This document shows, piece by piece, positions 41,320 through 50,106 of a stretch of DNA of 64,000 nt. The first letter of the stretch is position 1, and every line of letters starts with the position of its first letter. Location of the stretch: positions 1-64,000 of the forward strand of contig NZ_MQMG01000008.1 of assembly GCF_001908025.1 (NCBI RefSeq), written 5' to 3'. The notes under the pieces were generated by a model. It saw nothing but the letters and a program-made list of their open reading frames with translations, had not been told where the DNA came from and did not search any database. The translations under genes and the position numbers were made by a program. The stretch comes from Geobacillus proteiniphilus. Lineage in GTDB: Bacteria; Bacillota; Bacilli; Bacillales; Anoxybacillaceae.

Positions 41320-42219
41320 ATGAGCCGATGGCCGGCGAAGGTGACGATCAAAGAAGTCGGCCCGCGCGACGGCCTGCAAAACGAAGCAACGCCGATCGCG
41401 ACCGCCGATAAAATCGCTTGGATCAACCTATTGTCAGAAACGGGGCTGTCGTACATTGAGGTGACTTCCTTCGTCCATCCGAAATGGATTCCGCAGCTTG
41501 CGGACGCCGTTGAAGTGGCAGCGGGTATTCGCCGAAAAGCCGGCGTCACGTATGCGGCGCTCGTCCCCAACGAAAAGGGGCTTGAGCGGGCGCTTGGCGC
41601 CGGGGTGGATGAAGTCGGCGTCTTCATGTCAGCGAGCGAAACGCACAATCAAAAAAATATTAACAAAACCATCGCCGCCACATTTCCGGTGCTTGAAGCG
41701 GTCGTGAAAACGGCGAAACAAGCAGGAAAAACGGTGCGCGGCTACGTTTCAACCGTCTTTGGCTGCCCGTATGAAGGGCCTGTCGCCGTCGATCAAGTGC
41801 TGATGGTGGCGGACCGGTTGTTGGCGATGGGGGTTGACGAACTGTCGCTCGGCGATACGATCGGCGTGGCGACGCCCAAACAAGTCGAAGAGGTGCTCGC
41901 AATCGTGCTCCGCCGTTTTCCGGCTGATCGGATCGCCATGCATTTCCATGACACGAGAGGGACGGCGCTGGCCAATATTTTAGTGTCGATGGAAATGGGG
42001 ATTACGACGTTCGACAGCTCGCTCGGCGGCCTCGGCGGCTGCCCGTACGCTCCCGGAGCGTCGGGAAACGTCGCCACCGATGATTTAGTGTATATGCTTC
42101 ACGGCATGGGGATTGAAACCGGCATCGATGTCGAGCAGCTGACGAAAGCGGCTTTGTTTATCCGCGACAAAATTGGCCGCCCGCTTCCGAGCCGCTATTT
42201 GCAAACGGTTTTATCATAA
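41320..42219 (+). CDS. yngG: Hydroxymethylglutaryl-CoA lyase
   Basis: 299-residue TIM-barrel lyase cleaving HMG-CoA to acetoacetate and acetyl-CoA, the last step of leucine breakdown. The N-terminal KEVGPRDGLQNEATPIAT contributes the metal-binding Asp and catalytic Arg; AMHFHDTRGTALANI gives the metal His residues; GGLGGCPYAPGASGNVATDD carries the catalytic Cys loop. GGGGGAGCAGAGC precedes ATG 41320. Sixth-position context in the operon supports HMG-CoA rather than other acyl substrates. Confidence 0.93.
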   Translation: MSRWPAKVTIKEVGPRDGLQNEATPIATADKIAWINLLSETGLSYIEVTSFVHPKWIPQLADAVEVAAGIRRKAGVTYAALVPNEKGLERALGAGVDEVGVFMSASETHNQKNINKTIAATFPVLEAVVKTAKQAGKTVRGYVSTVFGCPYEGPVAVDQVLMVADRLLAMGVDELSLGDTIGVATPKQVEEVLAIVLRRFPADRIAMHFHDTRGTALANILVSMEMGITTFDSSLGGLGGCPYAPGASGNVATDDLVYMLHGMGIETGIDVEQLTKAALFIRDKIGRPLPSRYLQTVLS

Positions 42220-42232
42220 GGGGGAAGAAAAC

Positions 42233-43015
42233 ATGGGAACACTTGTATCGTTTGAAACACAAGAAAATGGCATTGCCATTGTGACATTAAACCGTCCGGA
42301 AGCGGCCAACGCGCTTTCAAGAGCGCTTCTTTTCGAGCTTGGAGCGCTCTTTCAAGAGATCAAATTTCGGAAAGACGTGCGCGTTGTCATGTTGACCGGG
42401 GCAGGAGACAAAGTGTTTTGCGCCGGCGCTGATTTGAAAGAGCGGGCGGGGATGAATGAAACGGAAGTGCGGCAAGCCGTCGCCTTAATCAGCAAAACGA
42501 TCAACGAGGTCGAGAAAGTGCCGCAGCCGGTCATCGCCGTTTTAAACGGCTCGGCGTTTGGCGGTGGGTTGGAGCTTGCCTTGGCTTGCGACATCCGGTT
42601 TGCTGCCGACGATATCCAGCTTGGGCTGACGGAAACGTCGCTTGGCATCATTCCGGGAGCGGGGGGGACGCAGCGGCTGCCGCGCCTTGTCGGCATCGGA
42701 AAAGCGAAAGAGCTGATTTTTGCCGCGAAGCGCATCACCGCCAAAGAGGCGGAGCGAATCGGCCTTGTCGAATACGCGGTGCCGCGCTCCGAGCTGATGG
42801 AGCGTGCGCTTCGCCTAGCGCAACAAATCGCCGAAAACGCGCCGATTGCCGTCCGCCAGGCGAAACGGGCGGTGCAAAGCGTATTCAACGTCGACTTGGA
42901 GACCGGCCTGGCGATTGAACAGCTCGCCTATGAGGCGACCATTCCGACGAAAGACCGGTTGGAAGGATTGCAGGCGTTTAAAGAAAAGCGGAAGCCGGTG
43001 TACAAAGGCGAGTAA
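42233..43015 (+). CDS. yngF: Enoyl-CoA hydratase, methylglutaconyl-CoA type
   Basis: 260-residue crotonase-fold enzyme. The oxyanion-hole segments are FCAGADLKERAG and LNGSAFGGGLELALACDIRF; the catalytic Glu lies in LGLTETSLGIIPGAGGTQRL. In this operon it should hydrate 3-methylglutaconyl-CoA to HMG-CoA, between the carboxylase and YngG. GGGGGAAG precedes ATG 42233, 13 bp after yngG. A broader short-chain enoyl-CoA range cannot be excluded. Confidence 0.88.
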   Translation: MGTLVSFETQENGIAIVTLNRPEAANALSRALLFELGALFQEIKFRKDVRVVMLTGAGDKVFCAGADLKERAGMNETEVRQAVALISKTINEVEKVPQPVIAVLNGSAFGGGLELALACDIRFAADDIQLGLTETSLGIIPGAGGTQRLPRLVGIGKAKELIFAAKRITAKEAERIGLVEYAVPRSELMERALRLAQQIAENAPIAVRQAKRAVQSVFNVDLETGLAIEQLAYEATIPTKDRLEGLQAFKEKRKPVYKGE

Positions 43016-43182
43016 GCCCGCTTGGACAAGGAGGGGGCCGGTTTGGAAGGAGGAAGCCGCACGGAGCGCTTGCGCCGCATCGGCCTTTTCGCAGCGATAA
43101 AACACGGCATCCAACCTTGCTCCGGCCGAACACGCGGGATTGAACAGCAAGATCCATCAAAACAAGGAGGGGAAACAAAGAG

Positions 43183-44736
43183 ATGAAGGAAACGGCCAAT
43201 CAACAAGACACGCTAGTGGCGGAGCTCAAGAAGCGAGCGGCCGACATCAAAAAAGGCGGGGCGCCAAAATATCATGAAAAAAACGCCGCCCAAGGGAAGT
43301 TATTTGTTCGCGAGCGGTTGAACTTATTGCTTGATAACGGCTTGGAAGTGGAAGACGGACTGTTTGCCAACTGTTTGGCGGGCGATTTGCCGGCTGATGG
43401 AGTTGTGACCGGCATCGGCAAAATCAATGGCCGCACCGTCTGCGTGATGGCGAACGATTCGACCGTCAAAGCCGGCTCGTGGGGAGCGCGCACCGTCGAA
43501 AAAATCATTCGCATTCAAGAGACAGCGGAAAAATTGCGTTGCCCGATCATTTATTTGGTGGACTCGGCTGGCGCCCGCATCACCGATCAAATCGAAATGT
43601 TTCCCGGCCGGCGCGGGGCGGGACGCATTTTTTACAATGAAGTGAAGCTGTCCGGCAAAGTGCCGCAAGTGTGCTTATTGTTCGGCCCATCAGCAGCCGG
43701 CGGCGCCTATATTCCGGCGTTTTGCGATATCGTCATCATGGTCGAAGGCAATGCCTCGATGTACTTAGGCTCGCCGCGCATGGCGGAAATGGTGATTGGG
43801 GAAAAAGTGACGCTCGAAGAGATGGGCGGCGCCCGCATGCATTGCACCGTCTCCGGCTGCGGCGACGTGCTCGTGAAAACCGAAGAAGAAGCGATTGCCT
43901 ATGCGCGCCGTTATTTGTCGTATTTTCCGTCTAATTACAGCGAAAAGCCGCCGGTGGTCGAGGCGAAGCCGCCGAAATCGTTTGACAAAACGATCGAGGA
44001 CATTTTGCCGGAAAACCAAAATGCGCCGTTCAACATGTATGATTTGATTGAGCGGATCATTGACGAAGGATCGTTTTGTGAAATCAAAAAACTGTTTGCG
44101 CCAGAAATCATTACTGGACTGGCGCGCCTTGCCGGCCAGCCAATCGGCATTATCGCCAACCAGCCGCGCGTCAAAGGTGGCGTATTGTTCCACGACTCGG
44201 CCGATAAAGCAGCGAAATTCATCACCCTTTGCGATGCGTTCCATATCCCGCTTTTGTTTTTGGCCGACGTCCCTGGCTTTATGATCGGCACGAAAGTCGA
44301 GCGGGCCGGCATCATCCGCCATGGGGCGAAAATGATCGCTGCCATGTCGGAAGCGACCGTGCCGAAAATCTCGGTCATCGTTCGCAAAGCGTACGGCGCC
44401 GGATTGTATGCGATGGCCGGGCCGGCGTTTGAACCAGATTGCTGCTTGGCGCTTCCGAACGCGCAAATCGCCGTCATGGGGCCGGAAGCGGCCGTCAACG
44501 CCGTCTACGCCAACAAAATCGCCGAGCTGCCGCCAGAGGAGCGGGCGGCGTTTGTCGAGCAAAAACGCGAGGAATATCGGCGCGACATCGATATTTACCG
44601 GCTGGCGTCCGAGCTTGTCATCGATGGGATCGTCGCGCCGAACGACTTGCGCAACGAGCTCATCCGCCGATTTGAGGCCTATATGTCCAAGTATATGGTC
44701 TTTTCTGAGCGGAAGCATGGGGTGTATCCAGTTTGA
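43183..44736 (+). CDS. yngE: Carboxyltransferase subunit of acyl-CoA carboxylase
   Basis: 517-residue carboxyltransferase of the crotonase-like AccA/AccD fusion class (MccB/PccB). Motifs: YLVDSAGARITDQIEMFPGR, LLFGPSAAGGAYIPAFCD and the second-half FLADVPGFMIGTKVERAGII. It transfers CO2 from carrier biotin to the acyl-CoA; context favours 3-methylcrotonyl-CoA. The 167-bp gap from yngF contains no gene. GGAGGGG precedes ATG 43183. Last gene of the operon. Distinguishing methylcrotonyl-, propionyl- and geranyl-CoA carboxylases needs structure-level comparison. Confidence 0.9.
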   Translation: MKETANQQDTLVAELKKRAADIKKGGAPKYHEKNAAQGKLFVRERLNLLLDNGLEVEDGLFANCLAGDLPADGVVTGIGKINGRTVCVMANDSTVKAGSWGARTVEKIIRIQETAEKLRCPIIYLVDSAGARITDQIEMFPGRRGAGRIFYNEVKLSGKVPQVCLLFGPSAAGGAYIPAFCDIVIMVEGNASMYLGSPRMAEMVIGEKVTLEEMGGARMHCTVSGCGDVLVKTEEEAIAYARRYLSYFPSNYSEKPPVVEAKPPKSFDKTIEDILPENQNAPFNMYDLIERIIDEGSFCEIKKLFAPEIITGLARLAGQPIGIIANQPRVKGGVLFHDSADKAAKFITLCDAFHIPLLFLADVPGFMIGTKVERAGIIRHGAKMIAAMSEATVPKISVIVRKAYGAGLYAMAGPAFEPDCCLALPNAQIAVMGPEAAVNAVYANKIAELPPEERAAFVEQKREEYRRDIDIYRLASELVIDGIVAPNDLRNELIRRFEAYMSKYMVFSERKHGVYPV

Positions 44737-45009
44737 AAAAATGGATGGCTGTCCCTCTTGCCAAGGAGCAGAACATCATGTATCATAATAATCACCAATC
44801 CGTTGCTGCGTTGTGCGTTGTAGAATGAAGTTTCAACCGATGGCAATAGAAAGGGAGTTCTACATTGAAGCGGGAATGTCATGCCTCAATATTCGTGATG
44901 GAGGACGGCAGGAACGCTTCTGCGAACACCCACCTGGTGGAGCGTGGTTGAGAAACTGCATTCAGCCAACGGCAACCGCGGCGCGGATTCATGAATGAGA
45001 GACGGCAAA
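44737..45009. other. Gene-free stretch after the yng operon
   Basis: No convincing ORF or known RNA. A 61-codon open frame (44813-44998) has GAAAGGGAG inside rather than before it and no family likeness. It may be untranslated tail of the operon up to the terminator. Confidence 0.4.
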
Positions 45010-45054
45010 GGGCGTCCAACTGGATAAAAGACATCCAGTTGGACGCCTTTTTTG
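45010..45054 (+). terminator. Strong terminator
   Basis: GGCGTCCAACTGG / CCAGTTGGACGCC, a 13-bp perfect stem, followed by seven T. Confidence 0.9.
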
Positions 45055-45103
45055 GTTTTGATGTTGGTCGCGCACGTTTTGTCAAAAACACGAAACAATA
45101 TAG

Positions 45104-45170
45104 TTGATTTTCCCTGTTTCCATGTTATAATCATATTTCGTTCAGGAATAATTCGTATTGAAACTATTCC
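45104..45170 (+). promoter_or_regulatory. Promoter and candidate MarR operator
   Basis: TTGATT (45104-45109), 16-bp spacer, perfect TATAAT (45126-45131). Just downstream, GGAATA (45145-45150) and TATTCC (45165-45170) form an inverted repeat that could bind the MarR protein of this operon. Confidence 0.55.
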
Positions 45171-45202
45171 AACAAGAAAGATGAGGCAAGGAGGGGGGAT
45201 GA

Positions 45203-45643
45203 ATGGAAGGGATCAGCCGGGACATCATGTACGCCGTCTTCCGGACGCAAAAGGCGCTTTATCGCCTCATCCGTGAAGACGCCGCCCGCGTCGGGGTGAC
45301 AGAGGTGCAGCTGATCGTCTTATATACGCTGTTGAAAAAAGAGCATATTCGCCTCAATGACTTGGCGGAAAAATTAAACTTAAGCAACAGCAACGTCAGC
45401 GGCACGGTCGACCGGCTCGTCGGCGCCGGCCTTGTTGTCCGTGAGCCGTCGAAGCAAGATCGGCGCGCGGTCATTTTGAGTTTGACGGAAAAAGGAAAAG
45501 AGACGGTGTCGGAAGCGTTTGGCGAGCAGTCGGTGCTGCGCCGGCGGCTTCGTCGCATTCAAGAACTCGTCTCTCCAGAGGAGATTGAACAGTTTTTGCA
45601 TCTTCATGAAAAAATCAAAGCGATTTTACTCGGGGAGGAATAG
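45203..45643 (+). CDS. MarR-family regulator of the efflux operon
   Basis: 146-residue winged-helix protein: VQLIVLYTLLKKEHIRLNDL, LAEKLNLSNSNVSGTVDRLV (recognition helix) and the wing VVREPSKQDRRAVILSLTEK. MarR proteins usually repress their own operon and are released by phenolic or lipophilic compounds. It precedes emrA- and emrB-like genes with gaps of 3 and 10 bp, so it is their likely local regulator. AAGGAGGGGGG lies before ATG 45203. Confidence 0.85.
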   Translation: MEGISRDIMYAVFRTQKALYRLIREDAARVGVTEVQLIVLYTLLKKEHIRLNDLAEKLNLSNSNVSGTVDRLVGAGLVVREPSKQDRRAVILSLTEKGKETVSEAFGEQSVLRRRLRRIQELVSPEEIEQFLHLHEKIKAILLGEE

Positions 45644-45646
45644 ACG

Positions 45647-46285
45647 GTGAACGTGAAACGATTGGTTGCGCTGAACATCATTGTGCTCATTTTGCTTGTC
45701 GGTGGAGGCTTTGCCGCCTACTACTATGTGAATGAAGCAACGAACTACATTAAAACGGACAACGCCCGCATCGACGGCCAGGTCATCTCCGTCGCTGCGC
45801 CGCTGTCCGGAAAACTGACGTCCTGGCGGGGCGACACGGGAAAAACCTTCTCAGCCGGGGAAGAAATCGGCGAGGTGTTTGACGGCAAAACGACGGTGCC
45901 GGTGACAGTGCCGCATCGGATGACAATCGTGCAGCAAAACGCGGTCAAGGACTCGTTTGTCGCCGCGGGGATGCCGCTTGCCCGCGGGTTTGATTTGAAC
46001 GATTTGTGGGTGACGGCGAATATTGAAGAGACGGATATTGAAGACGTGAAAGTCGGGCAAGACGTCGATATTTATGTCGATGCGTATCCGGATCGCAAGT
46101 TCAGCGGCAAAGTCGAAAAGATTGGCAATGCGACAGCGAATACGTTCAGCCTGCTGCCAAGTTCCAATGCGACCGGCAACTACACGAAAGTGACCCAAGT
46201 GATTCCAGTCACGATTTCCATTGACAATTACAGCGGAGCTGGACTTGTGCCGGGCATGAACGTCACCGTCCGCATCCATAAGTAG
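45647..46285 (+). CDS. EmrA/HlyD-type membrane fusion protein
   Basis: 212-residue protein with one N-terminal membrane anchor (residues 6-27), then a biotinyl-lipoyl-like and beta-barrel region: YIKTDNARIDGQVISVAAPL and DLWVTANIEETDIEDVKVGQ are the hallmark segments. It is shorter than Gram-negative EmrA (about 390 residues) because the long coiled-coil hairpin is missing, as in Firmicutes partners. It should assist the adjacent DHA2 pump. GTG 45647 follows GGGGAGGAA. Confidence 0.85.
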   Translation: MNVKRLVALNIIVLILLVGGGFAAYYYVNEATNYIKTDNARIDGQVISVAAPLSGKLTSWRGDTGKTFSAGEEIGEVFDGKTTVPVTVPHRMTIVQQNAVKDSFVAAGMPLARGFDLNDLWVTANIEETDIEDVKVGQDVDIYVDAYPDRKFSGKVEKIGNATANTFSLLPSSNATGNYTKVTQVIPVTISIDNYSGAGLVPGMNVTVRIHK

Positions 46286-46295
46286 GTGATTGAGG

Positions 46296-48008
46296 ATGAC
46301 AGCATTTGTCATTGGTTATATTGTGTTTGCCGTTTTGGTCTTGGCGGCGGTCAACATCGCGCTGCGCCGCCGCAAACCGGCTTCAGCCGCGGTGAAGGCG
46401 GCAGATGAAGCGGCGGAAGCCAACGCTCGACCGGTGGCGGAAACGAAAGAAGAGCCGTCGACAGGAACGGATGGGCGTCCGGCCGCTCCAGCCGGGCAAG
46501 GCGGCCTCGGGGATATCGGCAGCCGCGGCAAGGTTGTGGCGACGGTCATGCTTGGTGCGTTTGTCGCTATTTTGAATCAAACGTTGATCAACGTCGCTTT
46601 GCCGCATATGATGAAAGATTTCAATGTCGAAACGTCAACAATCCAATGGCTCGTCACGGGATATATGCTCGTCAACGGGGTGCTCATCCCGATCAGTCCG
46701 TTTTTAATCGCGAAGTTTCCAGCGAAACGGCTGTTTTTATTGGGCATGTCGTTTTTTGCCATCGGCGCGTTTGTCTGCTCGATCGCTCCATCGTTTGCCG
46801 TCATGCTCGCAGGGCGGCTGACGCAAGCGGTCGGGGCCGGCATTATTATGCAGCTTATGATGGTCATTATGTTGTCGATTTTCCCTCCGGAACGCCGCGG
46901 GGTGGCGATGGGGACGGTCGGAATCGCCATGATGTTTGCGCCGGCGGTCGGGCCGACGCTGTCCGGATGGATCGTTGAACATTATACATGGCGGCTGTTG
47001 TTTTACGTCGTTTTGCCGATCGCCATTGTGGACATTGTGCTTGCCTCCGTCTGGCTGAAACATACGCCGCGTAAAGGCAATCCAGTGCTGGACGTGCAAG
47101 GGGCGGTCTACTCAACGATCGGGTTTGGCGGCGTTCTGTATGGCTTCAGCGAGGCCGGAAGCAAAGGATGGGGCGAGACGGAAGTCGTTGTTTCGCTTGT
47201 CATCGGCGCCTTGTTCCTCATCATGTTCACATGGCGTTCGCTCCGCTCGGAGCATCCGGTGCTCAATTTCCGCGTGTTCCGCTACCCGGTGTTTACGTTG
47301 GCGACCGTCATCGGTTCGGTCATTAACATGGCGATGTTTGCCGCCATGGTGCTGCTTCCGGTGTATTTGCAAAACTTGCGTGGCTTTACGCCGCTCGATG
47401 CCGGTTTGCTGTTGCTGCCGGGGGCGATCGTCATGGCGATCATGTCGCCGATCTCCGGTTGGGTGTTTGACCGCATCGGCGCGCGGATGCTCGCTATTGT
47501 CGGCTTGATCATCACCGCTGTGACGACATGGGAGTTCAGCAAGCTGACACTCGACACCCCGTATAGCCATTTAATTTGGCTTTACATTTTCCGGATGTTC
47601 GGCATGTCGATGCTCGGGATGCCCATCATGACGGAAGGGTTAAACGCCTTGCCGCGTCATCTGTACAGCCACGGCACGGCGATGTCGAATACGATCCGTC
47701 AAGTGGCGGCTTCGCTCGGAACGGCGTTCTTGGTGACGATCATGTCCAATCGGGCGAAATTCCATGTGGAAGCTTACCGCAATGAAATGACGGAAAACAA
47801 TCCGTTGTTCATGAGCCTTGTCGGCCAATTGAAACAGGCGATCCCAAGCGATGAGGCGATCGCTCAGCTGTTGTATGGACTTGTGCAGCAACGATCGACG
47901 GTCGAAGGGATCAACGACGCCTTTTTCGTCGCCACTGGCTTGACAGTGCTCGCGTTAATCATGGCGTTTTTCTTAAAAGGAAAAAAACATAAATCGCCGT
48001 CGGCATAA
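46296..48008 (+). CDS. DHA2 (EmrB-type) multidrug MFS transporter
   Basis: 570-residue major facilitator of the 14-span DHA2 group. Motif A-like region QTLINVALPHMMKDFNVETS, QWLVTGYMLVNGVLIPISPF and motif C-like GTVGIAMMFAPAVGPTLSGW are present. Unusually it has an additional N-terminal hydrophobic helix (residues 3-25, FVIGYIVFAVLVLAAVNIAL) followed by a 50-residue Ala/Glu/Pro-rich linker before the first normal span. Drug or lipid export with the EmrA-like partner is expected. ATG 46296 is seven bases after AGGTGA. Confidence 0.88.
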   Translation: MTAFVIGYIVFAVLVLAAVNIALRRRKPASAAVKAADEAAEANARPVAETKEEPSTGTDGRPAAPAGQGGLGDIGSRGKVVATVMLGAFVAILNQTLINVALPHMMKDFNVETSTIQWLVTGYMLVNGVLIPISPFLIAKFPAKRLFLLGMSFFAIGAFVCSIAPSFAVMLAGRLTQAVGAGIIMQLMMVIMLSIFPPERRGVAMGTVGIAMMFAPAVGPTLSGWIVEHYTWRLLFYVVLPIAIVDIVLASVWLKHTPRKGNPVLDVQGAVYSTIGFGGVLYGFSEAGSKGWGETEVVVSLVIGALFLIMFTWRSLRSEHPVLNFRVFRYPVFTLATVIGSVINMAMFAAMVLLPVYLQNLRGFTPLDAGLLLLPGAIVMAIMSPISGWVFDRIGARMLAIVGLIITAVTTWEFSKLTLDTPYSHLIWLYIFRMFGMSMLGMPIMTEGLNALPRHLYSHGTAMSNTIRQVAASLGTAFLVTIMSNRAKFHVEAYRNEMTENNPLFMSLVGQLKQAIPSDEAIAQLLYGLVQQRSTVEGINDAFFVATGLTVLALIMAFFLKGKKHKSPSA

Positions 48009-48167
48009 GCAGAGACATGAAAAGCGGTTGTCGTGAGTTGTGGATAAGAAGCGGCGTGGAAAAGGGGCATGGCGGCAAACACGAATAGCTGTGCCCAGGG
48101 CGTTCTCCCTTCACTTGCGCGCGCATATACATAAAGACAAGCCGCACGAAAAAGGAGGGGGACGCCG

Positions 48168-48317
48168 ATGGCGCATTTCGGCTCGAAAGGATGGCTCGTC
48201 GCTGAGTTGAAAAAGGCAGGCATTGCCCGCCATCCGGTTAGACGAAAAAAAATTGAAACGTACAAGGCGACGGAGCTGTACGGGCTGTACCGAAAATATG
48301 TGCAGAAAACATGCTGA
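48168..48317 (+). CDS. DUF2639/YflJ-like small protein
   Basis: 49-residue basic protein (MAHFGSKGWLVAELKKAGIA...). The pattern GSKGWLVAELKKAGIARHPV then RKKIETYKATELYGLY fits the remembered B. subtilis YflJ (DUF2639) family. AAAGGAGGGGG precedes ATG 48168. The stop codon abuts an IS-end-like sequence. Function unknown. Confidence 0.7.
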   Translation: MAHFGSKGWLVAELKKAGIARHPVRRKKIETYKATELYGLYRKYVQKTC

Positions 48318-48437
48318 GGGGCTGACCCAAAAGGGTAATTTTCCTTAACAAAACACAACATATTGTTTCTTAATGATTGTTTTATACCTAATATACGGTA
48401 ATAAGAAAGGGTGTCTCGATCCTTTTGGGACACCCTC
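48318..48437. mobile_element. Miniature element or joined IS ends
   Basis: 120-bp AT-rich segment without ORF. The left end GGGGCTGACCCAAAAGG is the same terminal repeat as the IS1182-like element at 28658. The right end, read inward, is GAGGGTGTCCCAAAAGG, giving an imperfect inverted repeat. Either a MITE or two abutting IS relics. It starts immediately after the stop codon of the DUF2639-like gene. Confidence 0.6.
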
Positions 48438-48541
48438 TTCTTTTTTGGGGTACAATAGTTATAAGGAAAGGCCGCGAAGCCTTGATATGTCAACATTTCG
48501 AGTGGGAGGAGGGAGGGCGCGCCTCTTTAGCCAGAAAAGCG

Positions 48542-48736
48542 ATGAAGAAAAAACGATTTACCGTAGCGGAAGGAGAAACGATTGCCGCCTGTTTAGAGCG
48601 AATGAAACAAGAAGGCTACCGCCCCATCCGCCGCGTCGAGCAGCCGATTTTCTGAGAAGTGGAGACAAACGGTGAAACGATGGTGGAGCCATGCGGGCGC
48701 ATCATTGAATTTGAGGCGGTGCGCGATGAGCCATAA
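48542..48736 (+). pseudogene. NETI-motif gene with in-frame TGA
   Basis: 65-codon frame interrupted by TGA at 48653-48655. Before it: [20 protein letters not shown] then [17 protein letters not shown]; after it in the same frame: EVETNGETMVEPCGRIIEFE to TAA 48734-48736. Both parts match the small NETI-motif family (B. subtilis YebG-like), normally a single protein of about this total length. A single C-to-T change at an Arg/Gln-type codon could explain it. The ribosome site is weak. Decay, sequencing error or read-through remain possible. Confidence 0.7.
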
Positions 48737-48887
48737 CGGGCGGTTGTTGGCTCCACCTTAGGCTGAAGGCGCGGCCGCAGATTCGACGGGCTCTGGTTAT
48801 AGGGGCAAGAGAATTCATCAAAAAATTGCGAAGGAAGTTCTTTTCCCAACGATCGCCGCCTATACAAAGCGGGGAGATCGGCCAGCC

Positions 48888-48918
48888 AAAAAAACCGGAA
48901 AGGGAGTTCCTTCCCGGT
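48888..48918 (-). terminator. Terminator (minus strand)
   Basis: On the minus strand: CCGGGAAGG / CCTTTCCGG (one mismatch) followed by TTTTTTT, right after the stop of the small gene at 48919. Confidence 0.65.
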
Positions 48919-49095
48919 CTAGCTGTGCGGCCATTCGCGCGTTTTTTTCGCCTCCCGATGGCCGCCGGTCGGGTTGCCGCTTGATGCTTCGTAGCCGACT
49001 TGGTACACATAGTGCTTCGGGGCGTGTATGACGTTGTCCATTCGGTATTGGTCCAGATCGTCTTGAAATTGCCGTTTGCTTTCTTGCTCATCCAT
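48919..49095 (-). CDS. Small hypothetical protein
   Basis: 58-residue hydrophilic protein (MDEQESKRQFQDDLDQYRMD...) ending in a basic Gly/His/Lys tail. AAGGGGG lies upstream of the ATG. No Cys, no membrane span, no family recognised. It lies downstream of the SDR gene on the same strand, 66 bp apart, and has its own terminator. Confidence 0.55.
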   Translation of the reverse strand: MDEQESKRQFQDDLDQYRMDNVIHAPKHYVYQVGYEASSGNPTGGHREAKKTREWPHS

Positions 49096-49161
49096 CGTTG
49101 GTACCCCCTTGTGGATATGGACTGCTGCGTTTATAGGGTGCGTCATCAAGGCGTGTTTTAC

Positions 49162-49935
49162 TCAAAAGCCGTGGATCGTCATGCCGCCATCGACGAATAG
49201 CGTTTGGCCGGTTATATAGCTTGACGCATCGGAGGCGAGGAACACAGCCGGGCCGACGAGCTCAGGCAACTCGCCAATCCGCTTGAGCGGCGTGACGGCC
49301 AAAATGTCGTTCACATACGCTTCGTCCTCAAGCAGCGTTTTGGTGAGCGGCGTCCGGAAATACCATGGGCCGATCGCGTTGACGCGTATACCGTAGCGCC
49401 CCCACTCAAACGCCAGCACTTTCGTCATTTGGATGAGCGCCGCTTTTGTCGCCGCATACACAACCCCGGTGCGCAAGGCGACATGGCCGGCGACGGAAGC
49501 GATGTTGATGATGTTTCCGCCTTGCTTTTGTTCTTTCATGACGCGACCGGCTTCTTGTGAGACGAGAAACGCCGACTTTAAGTTGGTGTTCATAATCGTT
49601 TCCCACTCATGATCCGTCACATCCAAAGCCGGGGTGCGGATGTTCATGCCAGCGTTGTTGACAACGATATCAAGTGATCCGGCTTGTTGTTTGACATCGG
49701 CGACGGCGTCATGCACGGCTTTCCGGTCGGTGACATCAAGCGGATATATGTACGCTTTCCGGCCGAACTGTTCGATATGGCTTGCCGTTTCTTGCAAATC
49801 AGCTTCCGTGCGGGCGATGAGCGCCACATCGGCCCCGGCTTCAGCGAACCCGATCGCGATCGCCCGGCCGATGCCGCGTCCGGCTCCCGTCACTAACGCC
49901 GTTTTTCCGTCCAAGCGAAACGAAGGCAAAAACAT
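49162..49935 (-). CDS. Short-chain dehydrogenase/reductase
   Basis: 257-residue classical SDR. TGAGRGIG near residue 17 binds NAD(P)H; NNAG near residue 92; catalytic Ser (NIASVAGH), Tyr and Lys (YAATK) near residues 144-161. Resembles gluconate 5-dehydrogenase and 3-oxoacyl-ACP reductase-like SDRs; the C-terminal GQTLFVDGGMTIHGF is typical of that group. ATG 49935 follows AAAGGGGAG; the open frame upstream to 50472 is antisense noise. Substrate unknown. The site TGAGRGIG with Arg suggests NADPH but is not decisive. Confidence 0.85.
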   Translation of the reverse strand: MFLPSFRLDGKTALVTGAGRGIGRAIAIGFAEAGADVALIARTEADLQETASHIEQFGRKAYIYPLDVTDRKAVHDAVADVKQQAGSLDIVVNNAGMNIRTPALDVTDHEWETIMNTNLKSAFLVSQEAGRVMKEQKQGGNIINIASVAGHVALRTGVVYAATKAALIQMTKVLAFEWGRYGIRVNAIGPWYFRTPLTKTLLEDEAYVNDILAVTPLKRIGELPELVGPAVFLASDASSYITGQTLFVDGGMTIHGF

Positions 49936-50106
49936 CGAAATCTCCCCTTTCAGAATCGTCGGTACATCCTCATGATAGCATGATCCCCTGTTGCAGCCAA
50001 TCATTGGCATCGCTGTTTGGCAGGGAGCGGGAATTCCAAGTTGCAGCCGGCGCGCCGTCCCGCTACAATAAAAAAGAGAACACCATCTAGATAAGGGGAT
50101 GACGCC

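Noticed and set aside
43765..44718. 317-codon open frame on the minus strand opposite yngE
   Set aside because: High-GC antisense shadow: no ribosome site, Arg/His-rich composition and complete overlap with a gene showing strong family motifs.
44813..44998. 61-codon ORF after the yng operon
   Set aside because: No upstream ribosome site and no family likeness; probably untranslated.
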